A stretch of DNA of 64,000 nucleotides, from contig CM035408.1 in the NCBI GenBank assembly GCA_020310875.1, positions 143,835,907 through 143,899,906 of the forward strand, in the 5' to 3' direction. A program made the translations under genes and the position numbers. Position 1 is the first letter of the stretch; each line of letters starts with the position of its first letter. Of this stretch, positions 36,588 through 48,103 are shown piece after piece. The notes below the pieces were generated by a model. The model saw nothing but the letters and a program-made list of their open reading frames with translations, had not been told where the DNA came from and ran no database searches. This DNA comes from Ceratopteris richardii. Lineage: Eukaryota > Streptophyta > Polypodiopsida > Polypodiales > Pteridaceae.

Positions 36588-37110
36588 CTAGGGTGCTAGG
36601 GTCTCCATTATAACTTTAACTTTATCTGAGTCAATTGCAATACCTTTTTCAAAATAAACATGGCCTAGTAATTTTACGTATTTAACTCGAAAAGTAGATT
36701 TATTCGGATTCAAACAAAGATGTAGGTGTCTGCAAGAATCAAAGCAGGAGTGTAAATGTTCTAGGTGCACGACCATTGTGCCGAAAACTAAGAAGTCGTC
36801 CAAAAAAATGTGCATAAATTATGTAAGGTAGGGAGCAAATATTTGATCCATACAATGCTAGAAAGTACTTGGCACATTTCACAACCCAAACCACATGACT
36901 ATACAGGAAAGTACACCCCAGCTCATAGTAAATGATGTTTTAGGTATGTTCCACCATTCTAATTTGGTTGTATGAACTAAATCCATCAAGGAATGAATAC
37001 ATTTCCCGACCTGCTACCTCATCAAGCATGTTGTCCAAGAATCGTAGTGGGAAAGGATCCGACATGGTTGCCATTCAATTTTCTGTAATGTACACAAATC
37101 TGTAATTGCT
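36588..37110 (-). pseudogene. Gypsy-B reverse transcriptase
   Basis: Minus-strand pieces FLDNMLDEVAGREMYSFLDG and YNQIRM (about 37035-36940), then HIFLDDFLVFG, where FLDD stands for the YxDD catalytic motif. NPNKSTFRVKYVKLLGHVYF and GIAIDSDKVKVIM follow (36815-36588). This is the usual palm-to-thumb order of Ty3/gypsy RT. Fingers are largely lost. Confidence 0.75.
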
Positions 37111-38799
37111 TGTTTTTTTGGAACAATAATAGTGGGAGAGACCCATTCTGAGTTCTCAATAGGTACAATGTAGCCCACTTTGATTAATCAATCTAGCTCG
37201 TGTTTCACCTGCTCTGCAAATTTGGGGTTCATCTTGTATCACTACTGCATGATTGGGGTACCATCCGGCTTAAGCAAAATACAATGATGATATAGCTTCG
37301 GATCAAGACCTTTCATGTTAGTGTAAGTCCATGCAAAAACATCTTTATATTATTGTAGTAGAGTTATTAGTGCCATCCAAAATTTTGGAGCAAGCTCCGA
37401 ACAGATTCAAACAGTCTTTGGGTCTTCCTCACTACTAAGATTCACTATTTCAAAAGAATCCTCTTCCACCTAAATTTTTCCAATCTCTATGGGGTCTTTT
37501 ATCACTAGGTCCATAATGTCCTCTACGTTTAGTTCCACGAGTTCTATGCAGATAGTGGTCGTCATGTTATCCCAATCTCAGCTCATGACTGCATTCACAT
37601 CCACAACCCCAAAAGATAATAGATCTCTAATTGCTTCCGTTAAATTGTTGCTCCTCATCCTCCTCGAGCCCATCCAGCATATGCTGAGCCTCTGCTAATG
37701 CTGGTTTATGCTCAGGGAGGCAATGTTGCTCTTCTTCTAATGGAATGAAAAATTTTGCATGTCCTCTCCTGAATGTGATAGCCTTTCCGTCCCAGTTCTA
37801 TTGGACTTTAGCATTTTGTAACCAAGTCCTCTCCAATAGCAAATTATAATCCAGATTCTTCCCCTTAAACTCTAGTACGACAAATGTAATATTGAATAAT
37901 ACCTGAGAAATGTGAATGCGGATGTCCTTAACCAGCCCCACTGGCTACACCCGCGATTGATCTGCGATCCGAACGAAGAATGAAGCTGGGTCTATTCTAT
38001 TCTAGCCCATTTTTTTACATGTGGTGGTAGAGGTGATGTTAATGCTTGACCCCTGATGTTCTCATGTCCAAATTTCCTTGCTTCTATTATGTCCAAAACT
38101 TCTAGCTCTCAATCCTGCTAGTAGTCTCTTGATCAGTAGACGCTACCTACGGCACTTCAAATATTTTTGAATCAATTGGTGGCCCGAAATTCTCCTTTGT
38201 CTCTTGAATAGATTCATCAGCCTTCTTACCAAATTTTCTATGTCGCTCTTTTTTGCAAGGTTCCACTGGAACTAGCGGAGGCTCTACATAATGCAGTGGA
38301 TACTCCATAGCCCGTTGAACTGCTTTCTTAAGCTTTTGCTTCTGCTCTACTAGTGCTAGATAATCTAATTTCTAGCCACTTTGATACTCTTTCTGTGACC
38401 TGGTAACCACCGATGCTGAAGGTTCTAAATACTCTAAGGTCACCACATTGGCCATGGGTGCCTTAAGCTTAGCTTCATGTTTTCGCTGATCATATTCCTT
38501 GGCCTCTTCACATTCCCATCTTCTCTGGCCATATTGCAAGCAAAACTGGCATTGGATTGGTCGATTTCCTGAAGTACCTGGATCGGGTTGTCGAAACCTC
38601 CGACCTCTATCGAATTATTGCAAATTTGGCCTAAAACCACACCATTGCTCCGGAAATTGTTGTGGACTGGAATACTGCAATGGTCCTGAGAATCTAACAT
38701 CTTGATTATCCTCGCATTGTCCAGAGAAGGCTTGTGGCTTATATTCAATTGGATTCCCTTTCCACGAGGGAACGTCCACTTTTGCAATAGCCACTATTT

Positions 38800-39600
38800 T
38801 GTTCCTCCCATTAAATCGGCATTCCTCCAAGATATGACTAATCTTATTACAAATTGGATAGAATACCTAGTTCAACACACAGTCGATCGTGATCTGGCCC
38901 GCATTCTTGCACCATAAATAATACAACTGCTTCTTTGGAGTCGTACCTTTCTTGAACACTAGATTGGTCTTTTTGGAGCCCAAGTTAGCAAATTGTATTT
39001 TTCGGTCCATCCTTGTCGCTAAGTCAATTATTTGATCAAGTGTACGAGATTGATCCAGCATATACACGTAGATCTTTTCTTTTATAGGTGATTTAAGTCC
39101 ATTGACAAAAAATTCCTTTAACATTTCTTTGGAAGGACATTTGTCCCTCAAAAATTATCGCCTCGTGGATTGGAAATCTGACGCATATTGTTCTATTATT
39201 CCATTTTACATCATATATTGGAGGGAAGCATAGAGCTCCGAAATGCTCTTGGCAATCCAGAATCGCTCTAAGAAAGCCTCTTTCAATTCATCATAGGCTG
39301 AAAAATAATCTGAAGGGTAAAGATAAGCCATTTCATTGCATCACCTGCCAATGTGGCTTGGAATACTTGAAACGTATGCCTATCATCGTATAAGTTACGA
39401 TGATTATAGATATATTGATTTTTGAATGTGCGTACATGCACATCGGGTCTTCTTCTATTCTCCCATAAAAATGATTGTAATTTAGCCTTGAAAATTGATT
39501 TCTGTGCACCATCAGGTTTTCAAGCATTTCTAAGGTACCGAATTGAGTCGAAGGAACTAGGGCTAACTCCAACCCTGGTGGGGCTTTGCTACCATCACCT
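38800..39600 (-). pseudogene. Gypsy-B gag
   Basis: Pieces in several frames follow the Retrotrans_gag order: FYGR(I/V).EDP near 39470, ATLAGDAMKWL near 39350, a middle part, then LKEFFVNGLKSPIKEKIYVY and DQIIDLATRMDRKIQ (39151-38900), and two eroded zinc-knuckle remnants. The last, YPICNKISHILEEC near 38850, has Tyr for the first Cys. A further basic segment continues to about 38600 (KVDVPSWKGNPIEYKPQAF). Stops and frameshifts throughout. Confidence 0.65.
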
Positions 39601-39956
39601 TGGCTTGATTCTGCAAGGTATATTTCTTCCTGGTGTTGGCTCTATTGGTCGGTTCCACTAAATTCTGCTTGCCACAAGACTTTGGTTAGCTTGCCTTCCC
39701 TCCACTCAAAGAGCAAGTCCTTTAAAAGCTTCCAAGGTAAAACTTCAGTTTCCACCCAATACAGCACTTGAACCGGAATGTTAATTAGATCCTCAAGGGG
39801 AATATCTTCAAGTTCACTATCACTAGGGTCTACTGAGTGAGTTCGCCTAAATACTCATGATGATAGGCCTTTTTCAAGTACTCCTTATCGCTTCGCAATG
39901 GCATCAATCCACTCTATGTTGTGATTTGCTACCCCATCCCATCGTGGTTGCCAAAA

Positions 39957-40498
39957 TGTTTGGATGTTACTATTCAGTATAGCGCTAAAAATCCAAGTAT
40001 GGGTTTCAAGAATGGGGATTTACAAATACAATAGTATTCATAAACATGCATTTCTGTTCCTTACACTTGCATTAATGCAAACTTTATACAACAATACTTT
40101 GTTACACTAGTAAGATATCGACAAAATCAGATTACGGTGACAAAAAGTAGTTCTTTAATTAATAAAGATACGTAGCACTAAGATTACATCATCTTCTCCC
40201 AGATAATACTCTGAATAGAATGTGACAGACTTCACAGACTTTAGCACTCTGTGTGTTGCTCGGGGGATCTTGTATTGATATGATCTGTATGGTCTGCAAT
40301 TCCTCTGGTCTTTCATTCATCTCAGGCATGATGGGAAGGCTCTCCATATTGACCACTTGCTGACTCATGCCTGCCTACGAGCTGGTTCTTTCTACTTCAA
40401 CCATGATATTGCTCGTAATTTCTAATTCTTATTTGCTAGAAGAAGAAAATTACATTAGCATTGGGTAGGAAACATGATAATACAGTGTTCCCTCCACA
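39957..40498 (-). repeat. Gypsy-B 5' LTR (candidate)
   Basis: On the minus strand it would start TGTGGAGGGAACACTG near 40498 and end ATCCAAACA at 39957. TTTTGGCAACCACGATGGGA follows as a primer-site candidate. About 542 bp. The boundary is inferred from TG...CA and the primer site only, without a second copy. Confidence 0.4.
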
Positions 40499-41879
40499 AT
40501 ACCAACATGTCATTCTTTGAGGTCAGAGGTTAGTCAGAGGGGTGTACTGTGACTGTAAGTGAGAGTGAGGGAGTCAGTAATGTTCCTACATGCATACTCT
40601 AGATGCGCATTGTACTTGGAATGCATCTATTAAGGTGCGAATGGATTTACAAAATTGGCTCGGGGGGTTTTGACACAAGGTTTTACTCTCCAAATTTTCT
40701 TTGTGGGATTTCATTTTTTGGCTATGATGACCTTTACATGTTTGTGAAATATGTCTTTCTGGATTTGGGACCTTTTGGGTACCCATTTCAAGACAGTTCT
40801 AGGTTTGATTTCAGGTGTGAAGGTGTTGATTGCAACTATTTGTCATGAAGCATATGATGTGAGTGATTCTGAGTGGCTAGTCAAGCTTGTGAGCTTATGT
40901 GAAGCTACTCGAGCATGTAAGCAAGTCTTGGGCACCAAGATTTGCAATGCATTGGGGTTAGACTTCATTGACGGCTTTGGGACCCAAATCCAAATGGTCC
41001 GTTTTGGGAGACTCCTAGAATACTCTTTCTTTGTAGTCCTTGCCCGAGTAGTTGGTTTGGTGCATCGCTGGGGTACAGTCTCTTGAGCAGAGGGTTGTTC
41101 ACCCTTTTGTATCCAAATCTACTTCACAGTTTGGGTCATTTGGCTTCATGCATTCTTTTAACTATTAGCATAGATTGTCTTCTTCTTGTACTCCTTGTTT
41201 CACTTTGTCTCGATCACTTTTGGAAAAGAAGGGAGTTCCGTCGGATTCCTGACTTCTTTGTTGAGAACATCATCCTTCTGCATCATAGAGTTTTGGACAA
41301 GAATAGCATATTTATCTTCATGTGTACTCTTGGAAGGACTATGAGTTGGTGTCTTTCCTAGTTCCTTGAGTGCATGATTTTCTAGCTCAATTGTGATGTA
41401 ATTTGGATCCACCCAGACCTGAAGAGGTCCACTCTTAGGTTTAGGTTGATTGCATGATCATAGATCCAATCTTGACCCAAGACACACTAGCACCTTCACT
41501 ATCATAAGAATATGCTGAATGTAGATGGGAAGCTCCACCTCACCCATGCAAGGGGTTTCCACACCTCCCAATCCTATGAGATATGCTTCTATAGGATTGA
41601 CACTTGATTTCAATTCTTGATGGTAAGAAAGTCTAACTGCACTAGTGTCTACTCCTGAGTCAATCAAAGCTCTTACAGCCCTTCAATTCTCACCCTTTCC
41701 TACTTTTAGGGTACAAAGGCTCATCGGTTAATTGTTCTATGCGAACATACACTTGATTCTTCACACATGGCCATGTGATATCTTGGAGCTTCATAAGCAT
41801 CTAACATAGGCTGATCTCTACCCTATCTTCTCAATTTCATTCATAAGATGTGATCTAAGGCTTCTGCATGCACTTCTTC
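40499..41879 (-). pseudogene. Mixed retroelement remnants with a protease-like piece
   Basis: On the minus strand, 41700-41458 reads RALIDSGVDTSAVRLSYH and then LIGLGGVETPCMGEVELP. This has the (L/I)DSG.(D/T) active site and flap-like glycine spacing of a retroelement protease. It is followed by VWVDPNYITIELENHALKEL. Further down (about 41100-40720), in a poor frame, IWVPKPS and LKWVPKRS recall the WVPK repeats that follow the zinc knuckle in some copia gag proteins. None of this fits Gypsy-A, whose protease is at 54502-54717. No LTR or target duplication is visible. It is a graveyard of at least one further element. Confidence 0.4.
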
Positions 41880-42526
41880 TCAGACTCTTTTATTCTCTTC
41901 CTTACGTTTCTTTGTAGTATTTAGTTGACTAAGCATTTCTGCTGTGAGGGGTTCTTGATATAATTTGACTCTGCATCCACTAATGTAACTAGGTAGGATG
42001 TCATCTTCTAGAGTGGCTAATCGGGCAGCTCGAGTTATTGATATTCTATTAATAATCATGGGTCCATAATCTCGCTTCTCCAACTTTTGTGCATGTTGTT
42101 TCAATGTGTATACCAAGACTAAGTCTCCCGCTGTCAAGCCCTTATCCTTCACATGAGCATCAAAGTATGTCTTTTGTCTTTTTTTAGCTGCATAAATTCC
42201 TCTTACTGCTCTCAATCTTGTTTCACCTAAGCATTCCAGATCAAAGATTCTAGACGAGAGCTCATGGCCGGTCCATTGATGCTCTTGTGCTATTTTCAAT
42301 GTAGGTATCAAGAAGTCTAATGCTAGCATTGCATTTTGGCCAAATACCATCTAAAAGGAAAGGGTGTGGCATTGAGTACCATTTTATAGGAAACTCAATA
42401 TGCCCAAATAGCATGGTGTAGCTGTTTGTCCAATTAGAGCATTTATTATTTACGAATTCGTCAACACGTTACATAGAATCTAATTTGTTCTCCCAGCATG
42501 TCCATTAGATTGTGGATGATAGGGGG
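41880..42526 (-). pseudogene. Gypsy-A integrase, core end and C-terminal domain
   Basis: Directly left of Gypsy-D the minus strand reads YHPQSNGHA, the end of the integrase core, where the usual HPQ.NG.E glutamate region begins. After damage come FGQNAMLALDFLIPTLKIA, RIFDLECLGETRLRAVRGIY, AHVKDKGLTAGDLVLVYTLK and LEKRDYGPMIINRISITRAA (42350-41980). This is the GPY/F-type C-terminal domain, ending at 41880. A one-codon restart allows a clean 156-residue frame. Confidence 0.8.
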
Positions 42527-43222
42527 TGTCATGGACACAAAGAAAACCATTCTAAACCTTAGATTCCATGTGAATTTCCTATATCTCATGATTGGCTTAG
42601 ATTTTGGAGAAACTAATGCTTCCATTGCGTCCAGAACATGTCAAAACCCCAAGATCAACTGTCTATTTGCTGAATTCCGACACTTGGAGGTCCTGATTCA
42701 AGTTGATGACATCATCAAGTCGCAACCGCCCTCAGGAGCCGCCCTTGAAAACCTATATAAGGAGGGGTTGGCCACATTCATTCTCACTCTTGCCAATACT
42801 AGTCTTGGGAGCTGAAGGAGTCATGACCGCCAAGTAAGTACTCTCCAAGTTCCAGTTCCAGTTCATGTCTTGTTTCTTGTTCTAGTCCTGTCTAGTCTAG
42901 TTCTTGGACATCCTATCTTGTCCCCTTGGAATCTCGTAGTACGAGATCCTGTCAAGTTATTTCTTGTATCCAGTTCATCTCCGAGAAGGGAGTTCTTGTA
43001 ATCCAGATATCTTGTCTCATACTTACGATCCTGGGTTGTGGGATCTCCTGTATCATCTCTAGTCGAGTTTTCCATACCTATTGGTCCCGGGTTGTGGGAC
43101 GTCTTGTATCAACTACATCTTCTTGTATTTTTTTCCCTACATGGGCATTCTTGCTATCAAAAGTGGATTTCCAAAATCTTGTCTAGTGAAGTCAGAGAGC
43201 ACAATCTAGTGCTCCCCTGACA
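42527..43222 (+). repeat. Gypsy-D 5' LTR
   Basis: 696 bp. Contains CTATATAAGGAGGGG near 42753, a TATA-box candidate. TTTTGGCAAGACTATCC follows; if this is the primer site, I do not recognise the tRNA. Confidence 0.9.
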
Positions 43223-43363
43223 TTTTGGCAAGACTATCCACATCAAGACCGTGCCAAGCATGATGGACACCATATCCGTACTGAGAAATATCGAGTCTAC
43301 TCTAGATGATATATATAAAAAACTTCGAGACTTTGAACGCAGGTTGCAACAAGGTGATTGCTG

Positions 43364-44032
43364 AGTTGGAGAATTCGCATCAGACTTCAAAATTGTATTT
43401 CAAGGATCCGCATACCAAGAAGACTATCTAGTTAATCGATTTCAAAGTGGTCTCAGAGATGAGATAAAGGTTTGTTTATCCTCTACATCTCAGTTAAAAA
43501 CTTTAGATGAAGCTATCAATCAAGCGATTCAGTGTGAGAATCATGTGCTAAAAGAAAGCCAAGTCCAAGAGTCAAAGTCTTGAATAATGAAGACACTATT
43601 CCTCAAGAATCTAAATCAAGAATCTTTGAAGGCCAAGAAGTCATTATGAATGATATGGAGCATACAATTTATCAAGATAACAACAACATAAAGGAAAAGG
43701 AGGAGTTCATGTTCAATCAAGTAGGTGTGCTTACTCAAGGCACTCCATCAAAGATCTTGGAAACACTACAATGCACCACTAACTGCTCAAAGGACCTATC
43801 TTGTGACAAACCTAAAGAAGCTCAAGGGAGACCCAGTCCTTCACCATCTTTCAAGATTAAGGATCATGAAGAATTCGAGGTTAATCATGTCTTAGATACA
43901 AGAATCTCTCGAGGAAGATTGGAATGCCTTATTCATTGCAAAGTTAATGACATCAGTAATCATAATATGGAACTTACAGAAAATCTTCACCGAGCAAAAA
44001 TCAAGGTTCGAGAATCCATAAGAAGAATCCAA
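43364..44032 (+). pseudogene. Gypsy-D gag and chromodomain-like coding remnant
   Basis: 43364-43550 in one frame: VGEFASDFKIVFQGSAYQ, LVNRFQSGLRDEIKVCL, LKTLDEAINQAIQCENHV, the C-terminal half of a chromovirus gag and a relative of the fragment at 1245. After a frame change near 43575, a 151-codon frame begins in polar linker sequence. It ends with VNHVLDTRISRGRLECLIHC, then N.ELTENLHRAKIKVRES. This resembles the chromodomain at the end of chromovirus integrases (E.IL+.R...+.LEYLVKW.....TWEP.ENL), though the aromatic cage residues appear changed, with HCK for KWK and no Trp. In full elements gag and chromodomain lie some 3 kb apart, so their closeness reflects a large deletion. Confidence 0.6.
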
Positions 44033-44079
44033 TGAAACCCAAGCTAGAGAACATGGCCGTTCCTTGTGGAACTTGTCGC

Positions 44080-44094
44080 TTGAGGGGGAGGTGA
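44080..44094 (+). other. Gypsy-D polypurine tract
   Basis: TTGAGGGGGAGGTGA immediately before the 3' LTR. Confidence 0.8.
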
Positions 44095-44801
44095 TGTCAT
44101 GGACACAAAGAAAACCATTCTAAACCTTAGATTCTATGTGAATTTCCTATATCTCATGATTGGCTTAGATTTTGGAGACACTAATGCTTCTATTGCGTCC
44201 GGAACATGTCAAAACCCCAAGATCGACTATCTATTTGCTGAATTCCGACACTCGGAGGTCCTGATTCAAGTTGATGACATCATGATGACATCATCAAGTC
44301 GCAACCGCCCTTGGGAGCCGCCCTTGAAAACCTATATAGGGAGGGGTTGGCCACATTCATTCTCACTCTTGCCAATACCAGTCTTGGGAGCTCAAGGAGT
44401 CATGACCGCCAAGTAAGCACTCTCCAAGTTCCAGTTCCAGTTCCTGTCTTGTTTGTTGTTCTAGTCCTGTCTAGTCTAGTTCTTGGACATCCTATCTTGT
44501 CCTCTTGTAATCTCGTAGTACGAGATCCCATCGAGTTATTTCTTGTATCTAGTTCATCTCCGAGAAGGGAGTTCTTGTAATCCAGATATCTTGTCTCATA
44601 CTTACGATCTCGGGTTATGGGATCTCCTGTATCATCTCTAGTCGAGTTATTCATACCTATCAGTCCCGGGTTGTGGGACATCTTGTATCAATCACATATT
44701 CTTGTATTGTTTTTCCTTCATGGGTGTTCTTGCTATCAGAAGTGTATTTTTGAAATCTTGTCTATTGTAGTCAAAGAGCACAATCTAGTGCTCCCCTGAC
44801 A
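44095..44801 (+). repeat. Gypsy-D 3' LTR
   Basis: 707 bp, with a short extra GATGACATCAT unit near 44283 that is absent from the 5' copy. Followed by GGGGG. Confidence 0.9.
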
Positions 44802-44806
44802 GGGGG

Positions 44807-45663
44807 CATATTTCGTATGTACCACCAAGAATTCTTGGAGCAGGTTTTCAATGACTTCATTTAAAAAGTGTGTGCCCCTATCACTTACTAACTTGATTGG
44901 TAGCCCATATCTCTGAATACATTCTCAAATAAGAACTTAGCTATTGTTTGAGCATCATTCTTCGTTATGGCCTTTACCTCTACCCATTTACTTAGATAGT
45001 CAGTGGAAATAATAATGTATTCAACATGTGAACGCTTAGCTAGGGGTTTAATCAGACCGACAAAGTCTATTCCCCACACAAAGAATGCACCTCCACCCAT
45101 CATGGGTTTTCGTGGCATCCCATCTTAGGGTACTAAGTTCACTGACAAATATCGCATCTTTTCACATAGGTATGTGCATTCATGTGAAGTGTTGGCCACC
45201 AAAGACCTGCAAATAGTATAGCTTTGATCACCCTATCTAGTCCAAATTGTCCTCCTGTCACACCTTGTTTAAGAGTCTTTAAGATCTAAAGATATTCACT
45301 CTCATGGATACATAGTCTTAGGTATCTATCCCTTCTGCGCTTGTGTAAGTCGTCTCCAATGAGCGAATAATCTAGTGCTTCCTACTCTAAGCTCTTTTGT
45401 CTAGCCAATTTCATTTCTTGAGGGAATGTTTTTGTCCTCAAAAAACTTACCAAAGGCTCACTCCAATCTGGTACTAGAGACACTTGATACAGTGTAGCAT
45501 GTTCCATAAGTGTTCTTAAAGCATAAATTGGGCATCCCTTGCATAACTTATGGATAGCTGCTTCCATAGTGGCCAATATACCCCTAACCTTTGTAGATTC
45601 TATACAATTCTAGGTTTGGAGTGACGTTGCTGACGTGCACCTACATGTGCTAGTTGCAACCAC
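44807..45663 (-). pseudogene. Gypsy-A integrase, zinc finger and core start
   Basis: From 45600 downward: MEAAIHKLCKGCPIYALRTL and LVSFLRTKTFPQEMKLA, then LKTLKQGVTGGQFGLDRVIK, LFAGLWWPTLHMNAHTYVKR and CDIC (the H-H-C-C zinc finger, about 45290-45130). The core start follows: FFVWGIDFVGLIKPLAKRSH, IISTDYLSKWVEVKAIT, LVSDRGTHFLNEVIENLL (45090-44850), with two of the D-D-E residues visible (GIDF, SDRG). Stops at 45381 and 45119. Confidence 0.8.
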
Positions 45664-45668
45664 TTTTC

Positions 45669-46913
45669 TGTTGGAGCAAGTCTATGACAAGCCTAAGTAT
45701 TGGCTTGAGTCCCACAAAGTCATAGAAAAAGCCTTAAAATGAAGACTATGTAAAGTTCACTTGTGAACTACCTCTTGTAACTTTTGAAGAGTTTACTTAA
45801 TGTAAAAGTGAAAGAATCTTAAGTGGTTGAGTCCACTTGATCAAGAATGGAAAGAGGAGCCACGAATTCGTGATTTGTGGTAGGTAGAGAATCAAATCAA
45901 TCATTGATTGATTGGAGAGTGATTGAGGGAAGTTAGCCTCCCAAACTCAACTATAAATAGATGGCAGTTTTAGTCGTGGTTAGAGAGACCTATGTGAAGA
46001 CCTCCAAGAGCTGAGTTTTATGCCATATCAAGATGTGATTACAAGGCACACATATGTATCAGTAAGTCATTGTATTGTACAAGCAATATACTTTCATTTT
46101 CATGATTATTTGAGTTCATCTTTCCATGTTCTTGTGAAGTGTACTACTCACTGCCATTACTCTCAGTTTTCTCAGTCAGCTTGCAGAGATGTTTCCTTTG
46201 AGCTTGGTGCATCATTTTCAGTGATTTAACTTGGTAAAGTTAGCTCTTTAAGTTTCCTAGATGTTGCAATCTTCAGTTATGTTCATTTGAAGTCAACAGG
46301 GTCTGTTCATCTTCACTTCTCTGTCAGGTACCCGACTTTTTCACTCATCTTGTCAGAGCCATTTCTCAGTGGTTACTTATCCAAATTCAGTTATTTAAAC
46401 CTTGTTGGATTCAACTTACTGTCTACTATAACCATAAAAATTTTCATAATCATTGGATTTCTACATTTTGAGTTAGGTTGATTTTTTGGCTCACTGGTCT
46501 ATTTCTGTAGCAGCCCGTGAAAATCGGGATGATGTCATCACTTGTTAAAACTCATTCTCAGTGTGTGGTTCATTATTTTTGATGCGATTACTCTTGAAAT
46601 TTAGCTCTTTAAGTTGCCTAGACTTCACCAAGAGGAATTGAGCTAATTGCTGTTGTGCTCAGAGAATTATGTAAAACACTAGACAGGTGTATGAACCAAG
46701 AATAGCAAGTTTTCACCTCTGAGCTAACTCCAACTTATTTGTTTTGATCTATCTTTTTCAGAGTGATCTTCCAAGGTACATAGGGTGTCTAATACATCCA
46801 TTGGCAAGCTAAAAGGGCCAACCATATATTCCTGGAGTTCATTTGGCTGGTGTAGATCAAGGATTTTGCAACATCTCTTCATCTTCAAGCACATACCTAT
46901 CCATCTCTTCACA
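45669..46913 (+). repeat. Copia-3 5' LTR
   Basis: 1245 bp with CTATAAATAG near 45950 as TATA box. Around 46243 it has TTTAAGTTTCCTAGATG where the 3' LTR has a longer sequence (51748-51793). That string recurs later in the LTR (about 52136), so a short internal conversion or deletion is likely. Confidence 0.95.
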
Positions 46914-46914
46914 G

Positions 46915-46926
46915 TGGTATCAGAGC
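46915..46926 (+). other. Copia-3 primer binding site
   Basis: TGGTATCAGAGC, one base after the LTR. Confidence 0.9.
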
Positions 46927-46939
46927 AAGGTTGGACAAC

Positions 46940-48103
46940 ATGGCAGATGGATTTCCTTCATCAATTGACAAATTGGATAGAGGTAATTACTCAGCTTGGT
47001 CATTAAGAATGGAAGCTTATCTCCAAGGTAGAAGTTTATATGGTTATGTGGCTGGAGATGAAGTTATGCCAAGTTTCAGGAACAAAAGTCAACCAACACA
47101 AGAAGAGCAAGAAAGATTGAGCACATGGTGCTCCAAGGATGCACTTGCAAGGTCTTATCTCCTCAACTCTATCTCAGATTTTTTGTTGCCTCACATTAGA
47201 AGTTGTAAGACATCTCAGGAAGTGTGGGATGCACTTGAAGCTTTCTTTTCTTCAAGTACCAAAGCTAGGAAGCATCAACTATGGCTGGAGTTCACAACTC
47301 TCAAGAAGGCTCCCAAACAAAATGTGACTGATTTTGTCACAAAGCACAAGGACATAGCGGATCAGTTGGGAAGCATTGGAGAGGTAATAGATGAAGAGCA
47401 AATTGTAAGGCAGGTGATCAATGGCTTGAAGGCAGATGACAAGTGGGAAGCATTCACCATAGCTATGGATTTGTACATGGACATGCATGTACCTGATTTC
47501 AATACACTCATTGGACAACTACTTACTCAAGAGGCAAAGCTTATCAAAAATGGAGAAATCTCTAAAGGTAATCAATCTTCAGCTTTATACACTGATAAAA
47601 GCAAGTTCAAAGATAACAAAGGAAAGGCAAAGAAAGTGGATGATGAAGCAGGTACATATCAAGCTAACTATGCAGGTAGAGGAAGACATGGCAGAGGTAG
47701 AGGAAGAGGAGGTAGACAAGGCAGGGGGAGATCCCAAGACTCCAACTCATGTTCTATTTGTGGATTAACTAATCATACAACTGAAAATTGCTTTAGGAAT
47801 TCCAGGAATCAAAGAGGCAGAGGATACAATAGAGGAAGTTATGGCTACTCAAGAGGAAGGTTCAACAACTACCATGGCAACTACAACAACTACAATCATT
47901 CAAACTATCAAGGAGGCTACAAAGGAAGGAGAGAGTACAATAACTACACAGAAGACTCAAACAAAGAGGATTCATTATTGATCATGAACATGGCTATGCC
48001 ACAAGGTAAATCTGATGAGCATGTTTTCTACATAGATTCAGGTTGTTCAAATCATGTGGCAGGAAATGTGGCACTCCTCAGATTTAGAAGATCCAAGGAA
48101 TAA
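46940..48103 (+). pseudogene. Copia-3 gag and start of protease
   Basis: Start chosen at ATG 46940 (MADGFPSSIDKLDRGNYSAW), the first ATG after the primer site and parallel to Copia-2. About 270 residues of copia gag (YLLNSISDFLLPHIRS, FVTKHKDIADQLGSIG, INGLKADDKWEAF) lead to an RGG-type stretch (GRGRHGRGRGRGGRQGRG). An intact zinc knuckle follows (CSICGLTNHTTENC, about 47750), then an N/Y/G-rich low-complexity segment (YHGNYNNYNHSNYQGG). The protease active site FYIDSGCSNHVAG is at about 48025. A one-base indel near 48070 shifts the frame and this open frame stops at 48103; the continuation is in the frame of 48054-50003. Confidence 0.9.

Larger units (their letters stand above)
34655..40498 (-). 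mobile_element. Gypsy-B: decayed Ty3/gypsy element
   Basis: Minus-strand order gag (about 39600-38800), protease region (about 37950-37450, unresolved), reverse transcriptase (about 37100-36590), RNase H (36422-35990) and integrase (35650-34655). The upstream end shows ...CCAAACA then TTTTGGCAACC on the minus strand, read as LTR end and primer site. A candidate LTR therefore covers 39957 to about 40498, where minus-strand TGTGGAGGGAACACTG would be its start. The 3' LTR was not found. Coding similarity is spread over all frames, showing heavy indel damage. It is older than Copia-3 judged by decay. Confidence 0.75.
42527..44801 (+). mobile_element. Gypsy-D: short LTR derivative, gag plus chromodomain-like piece
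   Basis: LTRs 42527-43222 and 44095-44801 start TGTCATGGACAC and end CCCCTGACA. The target duplication is GGGGG (42522-42526 and 44802-44806). A polypurine tract, TTGAGGGGGAGGTGA, precedes the 3' LTR. The interior is only 872 bp and holds a gag fragment and a chromodomain-like segment, with no protease, reverse transcriptase, RNase H or integrase core. The element must have moved with enzymes from elsewhere, or been deleted before insertion. The TSD and complete LTRs favour movement as a short form. LTR identity is about 96% by eye. Inserted in the Gypsy-A integrase. Confidence 0.9.

Noticed and set aside
40603-41361. Overlapping plus-strand frames of 80-111 codons
   Set aside because: No recognised domain; the minus strand shows faint retroelement motifs, so these are likely shadows.
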